Below, piece by piece: positions 52,081 to 60,431 of a stretch of 64,000 bases of DNA. A program made the position numbers and the translations under genes. Origin of the DNA: Chloroflexota bacterium (GTDB lineage: Bacteria > Chloroflexota > Dormibacteria > Aeolococcales > Aeolococcaceae); NCBI GenBank assembly GCA_005880985.1, contig VBIQ01000005.1:372001-436000 (forward strand), read 5' to 3'. A model generated the notes under the pieces. It had not been told where the DNA came from. It saw only the letters and a program-made list of their open reading frames with translations, and did no database searches. The first letter of the stretch is position 1. The number at the start of each line of letters is the position of its first letter.

Positions 52081-52787
52081 GCGCGCCGCCGGCGGCCATC
52101 CGCCCGGGCGCGGGACAGGCGCTCCGCGCCCTGGCGCTGCCAACCGCGGAGATCGAGCAGGTCGGCATCCGACGGCTCCGAGAGCAGACCACCGACGCGC
52201 TGCCGCCGCCGCCCGCGGATGAGGTCGCGCTCCGCATGGCATACGCCGCCGGCGATCCCTCGCTCCTCGCCGAGGTGGTCGCTTCCCGGGAGGCGGTGAG
52301 CGCGTGCGTGGCGGCGCTGGGCACCGGCGCGCCGCTGATCTGCGACGTCGGCATGGTGCGGTCTGGCATGCGTGGCGCCGCCGCTCGGCTCGGCAGCCCG
52401 ATCCTGGTGGCCGTCGATTCCGCTGATCGCTTCGCGGCAAGCGGCACGCTGCTCAGCGATGCGACCAGGGCCGCCATCGCCGAATCGACGCGCAGCGCGC
52501 GCGCGATCGCCGCCCTCGCCGACCGCATCGGCGGGTCGGTCGCCGTCATCGGCAACGCTCCGACAGCACTCCTCGCCCTGCTCGACATGCTCGGCGACGG
52601 TGTGCCCGCCCCCGAGGCGGTGATCGCGACCTGCTGCGGGCTGGTGTCGGCCGCCGAGGCCAAGGAGCTGTTGCTGCGCACCTCTCCCTGCCCGGTGATC
52701 GCCGTGCGCGGAAGCCGCGGTGGCTCGGCCGTCGCTGCGGCGGCGGTCAACGCCTGCTGCCGCATCGCCGCCGGTGATCCGCGGTGA
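52077..52787 (+). CDS. cobH: Precorrin-8X methylmutase (CobH/CbiC) with altered active site
   Basis: 236 residues. Moves the C-11 methyl to C-12 to form (hydrogeno)cobyrinic acid. The fold is confirmed by LICDVGMVRSGM near 88-99, GNAPTALLALLDML near 162-175 and the PCPVIAVRGSRGGSAVAAAAVNA end. At residues 53-61 it reads RMAYAAGDP where the family has R-x-I-H-x-x-GDP, so the catalytic His position is Tyr56 (codon 52242-52244). ATGA overlap with the previous gene and GTGA with cbiD. Confidence 0.9.
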   Translation: MSAPPAAIRPGAGQALRALALPTAEIEQVGIRRLREQTTDALPPPPADEVALRMAYAAGDPSLLAEVVASREAVSACVAALGTGAPLICDVGMVRSGMRGAAARLGSPILVAVDSADRFAASGTLLSDATRAAIAESTRSARAIAALADRIGGSVAVIGNAPTALLALLDMLGDGVPAPEAVIATCCGLVSAAEAKELLLRTSPCPVIAVRGSRGGSAVAAAAVNACCRIAAGDPR

Positions 52788-53938
52788 GCGCGCGCGGCCT
52801 CCCCGAGGATGTCCACGGTCGCTCCCGCGCCGACGAGGAGGGCTACACCGCCGCGCCCCGCCGCCGCGGCCTGCGAAGCGGCTTCACCACCGGCGCCTGC
52901 GCCGCCGCCGCCACCCGGGCGGCGTCGCTCGAGCTGGTGGAGGGACGGCCGCGCGCGGAGGTGACCATCCCACTTCCGGCCGGTTTCGACCACAACTTCG
53001 CGGTCCACTCGCGGGAGTCCGGCGACGGTTGGGCCCGAGCGGTGGTGGTCAAGGACGCCGGTGACGACCCCGACGTCACCCACGGCGCCCACCTGACCGC
53101 GACGGTGCGCTGGAGCGACCGGCCCGGGCTGGAGCTGCGTGCGGGAGAGGGCGTGGGCACGGTCACCCTGCCGGGGCTCGGCCTCGAGGTCGGAGCTCCG
53201 GCGATCAACCCGGTCCCGCGGCGGATGCTCACCGAGGCCGCCCAGCCGGCGATCGCCGTCGCTCCCGCGGGCCGCGGTGTCGAGGTGACCATCGGCGTGC
53301 CCGGGGGGCAGCGGATGGCGGAGCGCACCCTCAACGGCCGGCTGGGGATCGTCGGCGGCATCAGCATCCTCGGCACCACCGGGGTCGTCCACGCCTACTC
53401 GACCGCCTCGTGGCGGGCGAGCGTGGTGCAGGCCGTCGACGTCTGCGCCGCCAGCGGAGTCGAGCACGTCGTCCTCAGCACCGGCGGCCGCAGCGAGCGA
53501 TTCGCCCGGCGGAGGCTTCCCGACCTGCCCGACGTCGCCTTCGTCGAGATGGGCGAGTTCGCCGGTACCGCCCTGGACCGCTGCCGCCGCCACCACATCG
53601 CCCGGGCGACGGTGGCGGGAATGGTGGGCAAGCTGACCAAGCTGGCTCAGGGCCAGTTCCAGCTCCACGTCGCCGGGGGCGGGGTCGACCCCGAGATGCT
53701 CGCCCGCGTCGCCGCCGAGGCGGGCGCGGAGCCGGACCTGGCGGAGCGGATCCGCCACGCCACAACCGCGCGCCACGCCCAGGAGATGGCGCTGGAGGCC
53801 GGACTGCGCGGCTTCTTCGACGCTCTGTGCGCGGCGGCGGCGCGGCGCTGCCGGGAGCGGACCGGCGGCCGGGTCGCCGTCGAGGCCTGGTGCTTCGACC
53901 CGGACTCGGGCGAGCTGCTCGGCGAGGCGGCGGCATGA
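52784..53938 (+). CDS. cbiD: Cobalt-precorrin-5B C1-methyltransferase CbiD
   Basis: 384 residues, normal for CbiD. LRSGFTTGACAAAATRAA near 30-47, VKDAGDDPDVTHGA near 88-101, GQRMAERTLNGRLGIVGG and STGGRSERFA are the family blocks; AGMVGKLTKLAQGQ follows. CbiD is the marker of the oxygen-independent, early-cobalt pathway. A 30-residue N-terminal extension precedes the usual start. Confidence 0.95.
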   Translation: MSARGLPEDVHGRSRADEEGYTAAPRRRGLRSGFTTGACAAAATRAASLELVEGRPRAEVTIPLPAGFDHNFAVHSRESGDGWARAVVVKDAGDDPDVTHGAHLTATVRWSDRPGLELRAGEGVGTVTLPGLGLEVGAPAINPVPRRMLTEAAQPAIAVAPAGRGVEVTIGVPGGQRMAERTLNGRLGIVGGISILGTTGVVHAYSTASWRASVVQAVDVCAASGVEHVVLSTGGRSERFARRRLPDLPDVAFVEMGEFAGTALDRCRRHHIARATVAGMVGKLTKLAQGQFQLHVAGGGVDPEMLARVAAEAGAEPDLAERIRHATTARHAQEMALEAGLRGFFDALCAAAARRCRERTGGRVAVEAWCFDPDSGELLGEAAA

Positions 53939-55140
53939 CCGCGCCGGTGGTGGTCGTCGGCATCCCCCCCGCCGGGCTCGACGCCCTCGACGCCCGCGGC
54001 CGGGCCGCCATCGGCGAGGCGACCCTGCTCTGCGGGGCCACCCGCCATCTGGAGGCGGTACCGCAACACGGCGAGGAGCGCGTCGCGATCGGTGACGTCG
54101 AGGCGGCGGTCGAGCGGCTGCGGCGGCGCGCCCCCGGCGAGCGGGTGGTGGTGCTGGCCAGCGGCGACCCGCTCCTCTTCGGCATCGGCGCCACCCTGAT
54201 CCGCAGCCTGGGGCGCGACGCGGTGACGGTGATCCCGGCGGTCTCGTCGGTGCAGGAGGCGTTCGCCCGCGCCGGACTGGCGTGGGAGTCGGCCCGGGTG
54301 CTGAGCGCCCATGGCCGCGAGCTCGAGCCGGTGGTGGCGCAGACCCTGGCGACCACCACCGCGGCCATCCTCTGCGGCCCCGGCAACCCACCCGAGCGCG
54401 TCGCCCGGGCGCTGCTCGACGCCGGGATCGAGGACTGCCGGGCGGTGGTCGCCGAATGGCTGGGCGGTGCGGTGGAGAGAGTGGTCGACAGCCGGCTGAG
54501 CGCGGTGGCGGAGGGCAGTTTCGACCCCCTGAGCGTGGTGGTCGTCGACCGGGAGACGGCGGCGGTGCCGGTCGCCGAGTTCGGCCGGCACGAGGCGCGC
54601 TTCGCCCACGCCGGCGGGATGATCACCGGTGGCGAGGCCCGCGCCGTGGTGCTGGCGCGGCTGCGACCGGCCGGGGCGTCGGTGATCTGGGATGTCGGCG
54701 CCGGGTCGGGGTCGATCGGCATCGAGGCCGCCGGCCTGGCTCCCGGGGCCCGGGTGTTCGCGGTCGAGCGCGACCCGGCCCAGCTGGAACACCTCCGGAG
54801 CAACGCCGCGACCCTCGGCGGCGGCGCCGTCAGCGTGGTGGCCGGAGCGGCGCCCGTCGCGCTGGAGGCGCTGCCGGACCCCGACCGGGTCGTCGTCGGC
54901 GGCCACGGCGGACGGCTGGGGGAGATCCTCGGCGTGGTCCACTCGCGGCTCCGGCCCGGGGGGACGGTGGTCTGCTCCTTCGCCACCCTCGACGGCGTGC
55001 TGGTCGCCCGCGTGTCCCTGGGTGACTGGAATCCCGAGGTGGTGCAGCTGAGCGTGGCCCGCGGGGCTGCTGCCGGACGCTCGTTGCGGCTGGCCGCGGA
55101 GGACCCCGTGTTCATCGTCAGCGCGGGTCCCGCGGCATGA
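53935..55140 (+). CDS. cobL: Precorrin-6Y C5,15-methyltransferase (decarboxylating), CbiE-CbiT fusion
   Basis: 401 residues. Residues 1-195 are the tetrapyrrole methylase CbiE (VVVGIPPAGLDAL, VLASGDPLLFGIGATL, IPAVSSVQEAFAR). Residues ~210-401 are CbiT with the SAM loop WDVGAGSGSIGIEAA near 257-271. Together they methylate C-5 and C-15 and decarboxylate ring C. The same fusion is CobL of Pseudomonas denitrificans. Confidence 0.94.
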   Translation: MTAPVVVVGIPPAGLDALDARGRAAIGEATLLCGATRHLEAVPQHGEERVAIGDVEAAVERLRRRAPGERVVVLASGDPLLFGIGATLIRSLGRDAVTVIPAVSSVQEAFARAGLAWESARVLSAHGRELEPVVAQTLATTTAAILCGPGNPPERVARALLDAGIEDCRAVVAEWLGGAVERVVDSRLSAVAEGSFDPLSVVVVDRETAAVPVAEFGRHEARFAHAGGMITGGEARAVVLARLRPAGASVIWDVGAGSGSIGIEAAGLAPGARVFAVERDPAQLEHLRSNAATLGGGAVSVVAGAAPVALEALPDPDRVVVGGHGGRLGEILGVVHSRLRPGGTVVCSFATLDGVLVARVSLGDWNPEVVQLSVARGAAAGRSLRLAAEDPVFIVSAGPAA

Positions 55141-55856
55141 GCGAGCCGCGGTCGGGGGTGCTGTACGGCGTCGGCCTCGGCCCTGGCGATCCCGACCTGC
55201 TCACCCTGCGCGCCGCCGGGCTCCTCCGTTCCCTCGAGGTGGTGGCGGTGCCCCGCTCCGAGCGCGGCACCGACATCTCCGGTGCGGTGGTCGCCACTTT
55301 TGTCGACGAGGCCAGGGTGGTGACCCTGACCACGCCGATGCCGGTCGATGCGACCGCCGTCGGCCGGGGATGGCGGGGGCGGGTGGCCCCACTGATCGCG
55401 GCGCTGGACGCCGGGCGAACCGTCGGCATGGTCACCGACGGCGACCCCTCTCTCTTCAGCACCTTCGCCCACGCCGCCAGCGCGGTGCGTGAGCTGCGAC
55501 CGCAGACCGAGGTGGTGATCATCCCCGGCGTGCCGTCGTTCTGCGCCGCGGCCGCCGTCGAGGCCCGCCCGCTGCTCGTCGGCGCCGACCGGCTCGCCCT
55601 TCTTCCCGCATCGCGCGTCGACAACGACGTGATGCTCGCCGCGATGGCGAATGCCGACACCGTGGTGCTGCTCAAGGCGGGCGCGGCGATCGACCGCATC
55701 CGCAGCGTGCTCGACGGGCCGGCGAGAGGATGGTCGGTGCGCTACGCGCGCCGCATCGGCCTGCCCGGCGAGGAGCACCGCGACAGCCTCGACGGGGCGG
55801 GCGACGACTACATGTCGCTGGTGATCCTGCGCCGCCCGCGGGAGGCGACGCGGTGA
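55137..55856 (+). CDS. cobI: (Cobalt-)precorrin-2 C20-methyltransferase
   Basis: 239 residues. Tetrapyrrole methylase fold: YGVGLGPGDPDLLTLRA near 10-26, VTDGDPSLFSTF near 99-110 and IPGVPSFCAAAA near 129-140; the P-loop-like GPGDP and the SFCAAA form fit CobI/CbiL. Four-base overlaps with both neighbours. Confidence 0.93.
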   Translation: MSEPRSGVLYGVGLGPGDPDLLTLRAAGLLRSLEVVAVPRSERGTDISGAVVATFVDEARVVTLTTPMPVDATAVGRGWRGRVAPLIAALDAGRTVGMVTDGDPSLFSTFAHAASAVRELRPQTEVVIIPGVPSFCAAAAVEARPLLVGADRLALLPASRVDNDVMLAAMANADTVVLLKAGAAIDRIRSVLDGPARGWSVRYARRIGLPGEEHRDSLDGAGDDYMSLVILRRPREATR

Positions 55857-57769
55857 GCTGGAGGGTGCGTCCGGGAACGGTGTACGTCGTCGGTGCCGGG
55901 CCCGGCGACCCGGACCTGCTGACGGTGCGCGCCCGGCGCGTCCTCAGGGCGGCCGACGTGGTGCTCTATGCCGACTCGCTGGTCGATCCGCGGCTGCTGG
56001 GCGCGGTGCGGGCCGGTGCGGAGGTGCGGGGGACGAGTGGCATGACGCTCGCGCCGGTGGTGGCGCGCATGGTCGACGCCGCCCGCCGCGGTGCCGTGGT
56101 CGCCCGTGTGCACAGCGGTGACCCCGGTGTCTACGGCGCCGTCGCCGAACAGCTGGCGCTGCTCGACCGGGCGCAGATCGGCTGGGAGATCGTTCCCGGG
56201 GTGCCGTCGCCGATGGCGGCGGCGGCGGCGCTGGGGGTGGAGCTCACCGTCCCCGGAGTGTCCCAGGCGATCATCTTCTGCCGGGTTGCCGGGCGCACCC
56301 CGATGCCACCCGGCCAGGACCTCCGCGCCCTCGCCCGCCCCGGCGTCTCCCTCTGCGTGTTCCTCAGCACTGCCTATGCCACCGAGCTGGTCGCCGCGCT
56401 GCGCGACGGCGGGGTCGACGACGCCACCCCGGCGGTGATCGCCGAGAAGGTCGGCTGGCCGGACGAGCGCCTCAGCCGGGGCACCGTCGGGGACCTCGAA
56501 CCGCGGCTGCGCGACCTCGGCACACGCCGTCATGCGCTGGTGCTCGCCGGCCCCGCCTTCGCGCCGGTGGCGACTAGGCGGCGCTCGGCGCTCTACAGCC
56601 CCGAGCACGCCCACGTGTTCCGTCCTGCCCAGGCCGCGACCGGCACCCACCGCGACCGCGGGGCGGTGGCGGTGTATGCCCTCACCGCCGACGGGGCGCG
56701 CGTGGCAGCACGGATCCGCGAGGCGGTCGACGGCACGCGGCTGCACCTTCCCGCGCGGCTGGCCCGAACCGTGACCGGGGCCGTGGTCGCGGAGGCGGCG
56801 CCGGCACGGGCGACGGTGGCACGCCTGATGGGCGAGTGCGGCGCGCTGGTGCTGGTGATGGCGACCGGCGCGGCGGTGCGGCTGGCCGCGCCCCATCTCG
56901 AGGACAAGCTGCGCGATCCATCGGTGGTCGCCGTCGACGACGGCGGCAGATACGTGGTGCCGCTGGCCGGGGCTCACGCCGGCGGAGGGAATGCCCTGGC
57001 GGAACGGATCGCCTCCGTTCTCGGCGCGACCGCGGTGGTCACCACCGCCGGCGAGCGACGCCCGTGGCCGGCGCTTGACGAGGTCGCCCGCTCGCGCGGC
57101 TGGCAGGTCGAGAACCCCACCGCCCTGCCCCGGGTGATGACCGCGCTTCTCGACGGTGCTCCGGTGGGCCTGGTGCAGGACTGCGGCGACCCGCTCGAGA
57201 CGGCGGGCGTCTGGCCGGCCGCCCTGCGACGGCTGAGCGGGCTGGCCGAGCTCCGCGCCACCGGTCATCGCGCCGCGGTGGTGGTCAGCGACCTGACCAC
57301 TCCGCTCGAGCGGGACTGGGTCGTCCTCCGACCCGCGACCCTGGCGGTGGGCGTCGGCTGTGAGGCGGGGGTGGCCGAGGCAGAGGTCGCCGGGGCCGTC
57401 GACGCCACCATCGCCGCGGCCGGTGTCAGCTCGCTCTGCCTCCGGGTTGTGGCCACTCTCGACCGCAAGTTGGAGGAGCCGGGACTGGTCGCCTTCTGCG
57501 CATCCCGCGGCTGGCAGCTGCAGGGTTTCACCGCCGAGCAGCTGCGGGCGGTCCCCACCCCGACACCGTCGGCGGTGGTCGCGGCGGCGGTGGGAACGCC
57601 GTCAGTCTGTGAGGCGGCGGCGCTGCTCGGAGCCCGCGCCGGCGGCCGGCTGCTGGTCAGCAAGCGGGTGCTGGGACGCGTCACCGTCGCCGTTGCTCAC
57701 GTTGCAGACGGAGATGGCCACAACTTGGAGATGGCGGCGGTGCGCTCAGGGGAGCCGGCCGGTGGCTGA
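55853..57769 (+). CDS. CobM/CbiF-CbiG fusion: precorrin-4 C11-methyltransferase and cobalt-precorrin-5A hydrolase
   Basis: 638 residues from GTG 55853. Residues 1-250 are CbiF/CobM (VVGAGPGDPDLLTVRA, LYADSLVDPRLL, RVHSGDPGVYGA, IPGVPSPMAAAAALG split before IVPG). Residues ~265-638 are CbiG: VAVYALTADGARVAARI, a central domain with VMATGAAVRLAAPHLEDKL and VVPLAGAHAGGGNALAERIA, and a C-terminal domain with VGVGCEAGVAEAEVAGAVDA split as GVGCEAGV, then SVCEAAALLGA. CbiG opens the delta-lactone of cobalt-precorrin-5A, a step of the early-cobalt route. Confidence 0.92.
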   Translation: MSWRVRPGTVYVVGAGPGDPDLLTVRARRVLRAADVVLYADSLVDPRLLGAVRAGAEVRGTSGMTLAPVVARMVDAARRGAVVARVHSGDPGVYGAVAEQLALLDRAQIGWEIVPGVPSPMAAAAALGVELTVPGVSQAIIFCRVAGRTPMPPGQDLRALARPGVSLCVFLSTAYATELVAALRDGGVDDATPAVIAEKVGWPDERLSRGTVGDLEPRLRDLGTRRHALVLAGPAFAPVATRRRSALYSPEHAHVFRPAQAATGTHRDRGAVAVYALTADGARVAARIREAVDGTRLHLPARLARTVTGAVVAEAAPARATVARLMGECGALVLVMATGAAVRLAAPHLEDKLRDPSVVAVDDGGRYVVPLAGAHAGGGNALAERIASVLGATAVVTTAGERRPWPALDEVARSRGWQVENPTALPRVMTALLDGAPVGLVQDCGDPLETAGVWPAALRRLSGLAELRATGHRAAVVVSDLTTPLERDWVVLRPATLAVGVGCEAGVAEAEVAGAVDATIAAAGVSSLCLRVVATLDRKLEEPGLVAFCASRGWQLQGFTAEQLRAVPTPTPSAVVAAAVGTPSVCEAAALLGARAGGRLLVSKRVLGRVTVAVAHVADGDGHNLEMAAVRSGEPAGG

Positions 57770-58553
57770 GGGACACCTGGCCGTGGTCGGCATCGGTCCC
57801 GGCGACCCGGAGCTGCTCTGCCCGCGGGCGCTGTCGGCGCTGCGGCAGGTGTCGGCGGTGATCGGTTACGCGCCGTACTGCGACCAGGTGGAGGCGCTCG
57901 GCCTCGGGATTGCGCTGGAGCGGTGGCCGATCGGCACCGAGACCGAGCGCGCCCGCGGCGCCGCGCGGCGCGCCCGCGCCGGCGAGCGGATCGCGGTGGT
58001 GAGCAGCGGCGACGCGGGCGTGTACGGGATGGCGTCACTGGTGCTCGACGCCCTGTATGACACGGGCTGGGACGGCGAGTGGAATCCGGCGGTGGAGGTG
58101 GTGCCGGGGATCACCGCGGCGCTCGCCGCCGCGGCGCGGCTGGGCGCGCCGCTCGGCGTGGACTTCGCCTGCCTCAGCCTCTCCGACCTCCTCGTCCCCT
58201 GGGAGCTGATCGAGCGGCGGCTGGAGGCGGCTGCCCTCGCCGACCTCTGCATCGCGCTCTACAACCCCCGCAGCCGCGGCCGCCGCGACGGGCTGGACCG
58301 CGCTCTCGCCGTTCTCCGCCGCCATCGCGAGCCGGGCACGCCGGTTGCCGCGGTGCACCACGTCTGCCGCCCGGGAGAACGCATCGAGCTCGCCGAGCTG
58401 GCAACGCTCGACACCGCGACGGTCGACATGACCACGCTGGTGGTGATCGGCTGCTCGATGACCCGCCGCCGCGGACGCCACCTGATCACGGCTCGGCACA
58501 AGGCCGAACCATCGCGAGCATGTGTGGAGGCAGCCGATGTCGCGTCTCGATGA
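57762..58553 (+). CDS. cobJ: (Cobalt-)precorrin-3B C17-methyltransferase
   Basis: 263 residues. Ring-contraction enzyme CobJ/CbiH: VVGIGPGDPELLCPRALSA split as GIGPGDPELLCPRAL, VIGYAPYCD near 32-40, VVSSGDAGVYGMASLVLD near 78-95, VPGITAALAAAARLGAPLG and ALYNPRSRGR near 168-177. GTG start overlaps the previous gene by 8 bases; its own end overlaps cobT by 17 bases. Confidence 0.94.
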   Translation: MAEGHLAVVGIGPGDPELLCPRALSALRQVSAVIGYAPYCDQVEALGLGIALERWPIGTETERARGAARRARAGERIAVVSSGDAGVYGMASLVLDALYDTGWDGEWNPAVEVVPGITAALAAAARLGAPLGVDFACLSLSDLLVPWELIERRLEAAALADLCIALYNPRSRGRRDGLDRALAVLRRHREPGTPVAAVHHVCRPGERIELAELATLDTATVDMTTLVVIGCSMTRRRGRHLITARHKAEPSRACVEAADVASR

Positions 58554-59634
58554 GGTGGTGGCGGCGATCTCGCCGCTGGACGAGGAGGCGATGGCCCGGG
58601 CGCGCGCCCACCAGGCCGACCTGACCAAACCACCGGGGAGCCTGGGCCGGCTGGAGGAGCTGGCGATCAGATTGGCCGGCATCCGTGGTCGGGACGGCGT
58701 GCCGCTGGGACCGGCGGCGGTGGTGGTGTGCGCCGCCGACCATGGGGTCACCGCCGAGGGGGTGAGCGCCTATCCCGCCGAGGTCACCCCGCAGATGGTG
58801 CTCAACTTCCTTGCCGGGGGCGCCGCCATCAACGTGCTGGCGCGACAGGCCGGCGCCCGCGTGGTGGTGGTCGACGTCGGTGTCGCCGGCGATCTCCCGC
58901 CGCACCCCGATCTGGTCTCGGCGCGGGTCCGCCACGGCAGCGGCAACATCGCCCGCGAGCCGGCGATGAGCCGGGAGGAGGCGGCGCTGGCCATCTCCGC
59001 CGGGATCGAGGTCGCCTCGCGCCTTGCGAGCGAGGGGATCGAGGCCATCGCCGTCGGGGACATGGGCATCGGCAACACCACCGCCGCGAGCGCGGTGGTG
59101 GCGGCCGCCTGCGAGGCGGAGCCGGCGGAGGTGGTGGGCAGGGGCACGGGGGTCGACGACGCCGGCCTCGCCCGCAAGCTGGCCGCGGTCGCCGCGGCGC
59201 TCCGCCGGGCGGCGGTCGACCCCGCCGACGGTGTCGCGGTCCTCGCCGAACTGGGTGGCCTCGAGATCGGGGCCATCGCCGGGGTGGTGCTGGGCGCCGC
59301 CGCGCACCGGCGCGTCTGCATCCTCGACGGGCACCCGGCGACCGCCGGGGCGCTGATCGCCGCGCTGCTCGCACCCCGGACCACCGCCTATCTCGTCGCG
59401 GGACACCGCTCGGCGGAGCGCGGCCACCGGCTCGCGCTGGCCCGGCTCGGGCTGCTCCCCCTGCTCGACCTCGACCTGCGCCTCGGAGAGGGGACGGGAG
59501 CGGCGCTCGCCCTCCACCTGGTCAGGGCGGCCGCGCTTCTCCCGGCGGAGATGGCGACCTTCTCGTCGGCCGGCGTCAGCGGCGCCGCCACCGCCGACCT
59601 CGACGGCGCCGCTGCCGCCGGGGCGGCGGGCTGA
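58537..59634 (+). CDS. cobT: Nicotinate-nucleotide-dimethylbenzimidazole phosphoribosyltransferase
   Basis: 365 residues. Makes alpha-ribazole phosphate for the lower ligand. LTKPPGSLGRLEELA near 28-42, VVCAADHGVTAEGVSAYP, VGDMGIGNTTAASAV and the C-terminal LGEGTGAALAL with the catalytic Glu are intact. ATG 58537 is chosen because GGAGG stands seven bases upstream; an ATG at 58522 is also in frame. Confidence 0.95.
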   Translation: MSRLDEVVAAISPLDEEAMARARAHQADLTKPPGSLGRLEELAIRLAGIRGRDGVPLGPAAVVVCAADHGVTAEGVSAYPAEVTPQMVLNFLAGGAAINVLARQAGARVVVVDVGVAGDLPPHPDLVSARVRHGSGNIAREPAMSREEAALAISAGIEVASRLASEGIEAIAVGDMGIGNTTAASAVVAAACEAEPAEVVGRGTGVDDAGLARKLAAVAAALRRAAVDPADGVAVLAELGGLEIGAIAGVVLGAAAHRRVCILDGHPATAGALIAALLAPRTTAYLVAGHRSAERGHRLALARLGLLPLLDLDLRLGEGTGAALALHLVRAAALLPAEMATFSSAGVSGAATADLDGAAAAGAAG

Positions 59635-59642
59635 GGCCGGCG

Positions 59643-60431
59643 ATGGCGGGAGGGCCGGCCGCCCGCCGGACCGCGGCGTGGCGCGTGCCGATGCCGCTGC
59701 GGCGGTTGCTCGACCCGGTGGCCGCGGTCGGCCTGCTCACCGTGGTCCCCCTTCCCCGCCGGATCGATCGCCGCCCCGCCGCCGCCACCATCGCGGGGTT
59801 CGCCCCGGTGGGCCTGGCCCTGGGCGGCGTGCTGGCGGGAGTCGACGCCGGGCTGCGCCCGGTGCTCGCCACCGCTCCGCGGGCGGCGCTGCTGCTCACC
59901 GTCCTCGCGGTGCTGAGCGGCGGGATGCACCTCGATGGGCTGATGGACGCCGCCGACGGCCTCTTCGCCGGCGGGACCGCGGCCCGGCGCCTCGAGATCA
60001 TGCGTGACAGCCGGGTCGGGGCCTTCGGCGTCGCCGCCGCGGCGCTGGTGCTGTTGACGCAGTTCACCGCGCTGGCCTCGCTGGAGCACGGCCGGATGCA
60101 GGCGATCCTGGTCGCGGTCGCCGCCTCCCGGGTGGCCGGTGCGCTCACCCTGGCGATGGCGGTGCCGGCGCGGAGCGACGGTCTCGGCAGCGACTTCGCG
60201 GTGTCCGGCCGCCGCACCGGCGCGGCGCTGGCGCTGGTGGCGGTGACGCTGGTGGCCACCGTCCTCGTCGGGGTGCGCGGCGTCGCCTGTGCCGCCGCCG
60301 TCGCCCTGGCCGCGGTGATGGTCACCATCGTCTTCAACCGCCGCGTCGGGGGCATCACCGGCGACGGCCACGGTGGTGTCGTCGAGCTGAGCCTGGCCGT
60401 CGCCCTGCTGGCGCTGGCGGCTCGTCCGTGA
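59643..60431 (+). CDS. cobS: Adenosylcobinamide-GDP ribazoletransferase (cobalamin synthase)
   Basis: 262 residues, about six membrane spans. GGMHLDGLMDAADGLFAGG near 94-112 and IMRDSRVGAFGVAA near 119-132 are the CobS/CobV hallmarks, and RVGGITGDGHGGVVE near 237-251 closes the family pattern. It joins alpha-ribazole phosphate to adenosyl-GDP-cobinamide at the membrane. An internal ATG at 59691 is a possible start. Confidence 0.93.
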   Translation: MAGGPAARRTAAWRVPMPLRRLLDPVAAVGLLTVVPLPRRIDRRPAAATIAGFAPVGLALGGVLAGVDAGLRPVLATAPRAALLLTVLAVLSGGMHLDGLMDAADGLFAGGTAARRLEIMRDSRVGAFGVAAAALVLLTQFTALASLEHGRMQAILVAVAASRVAGALTLAMAVPARSDGLGSDFAVSGRRTGAALALVAVTLVATVLVGVRGVACAAAVALAAVMVTIVFNRRVGGITGDGHGGVVELSLAVALLALAARP

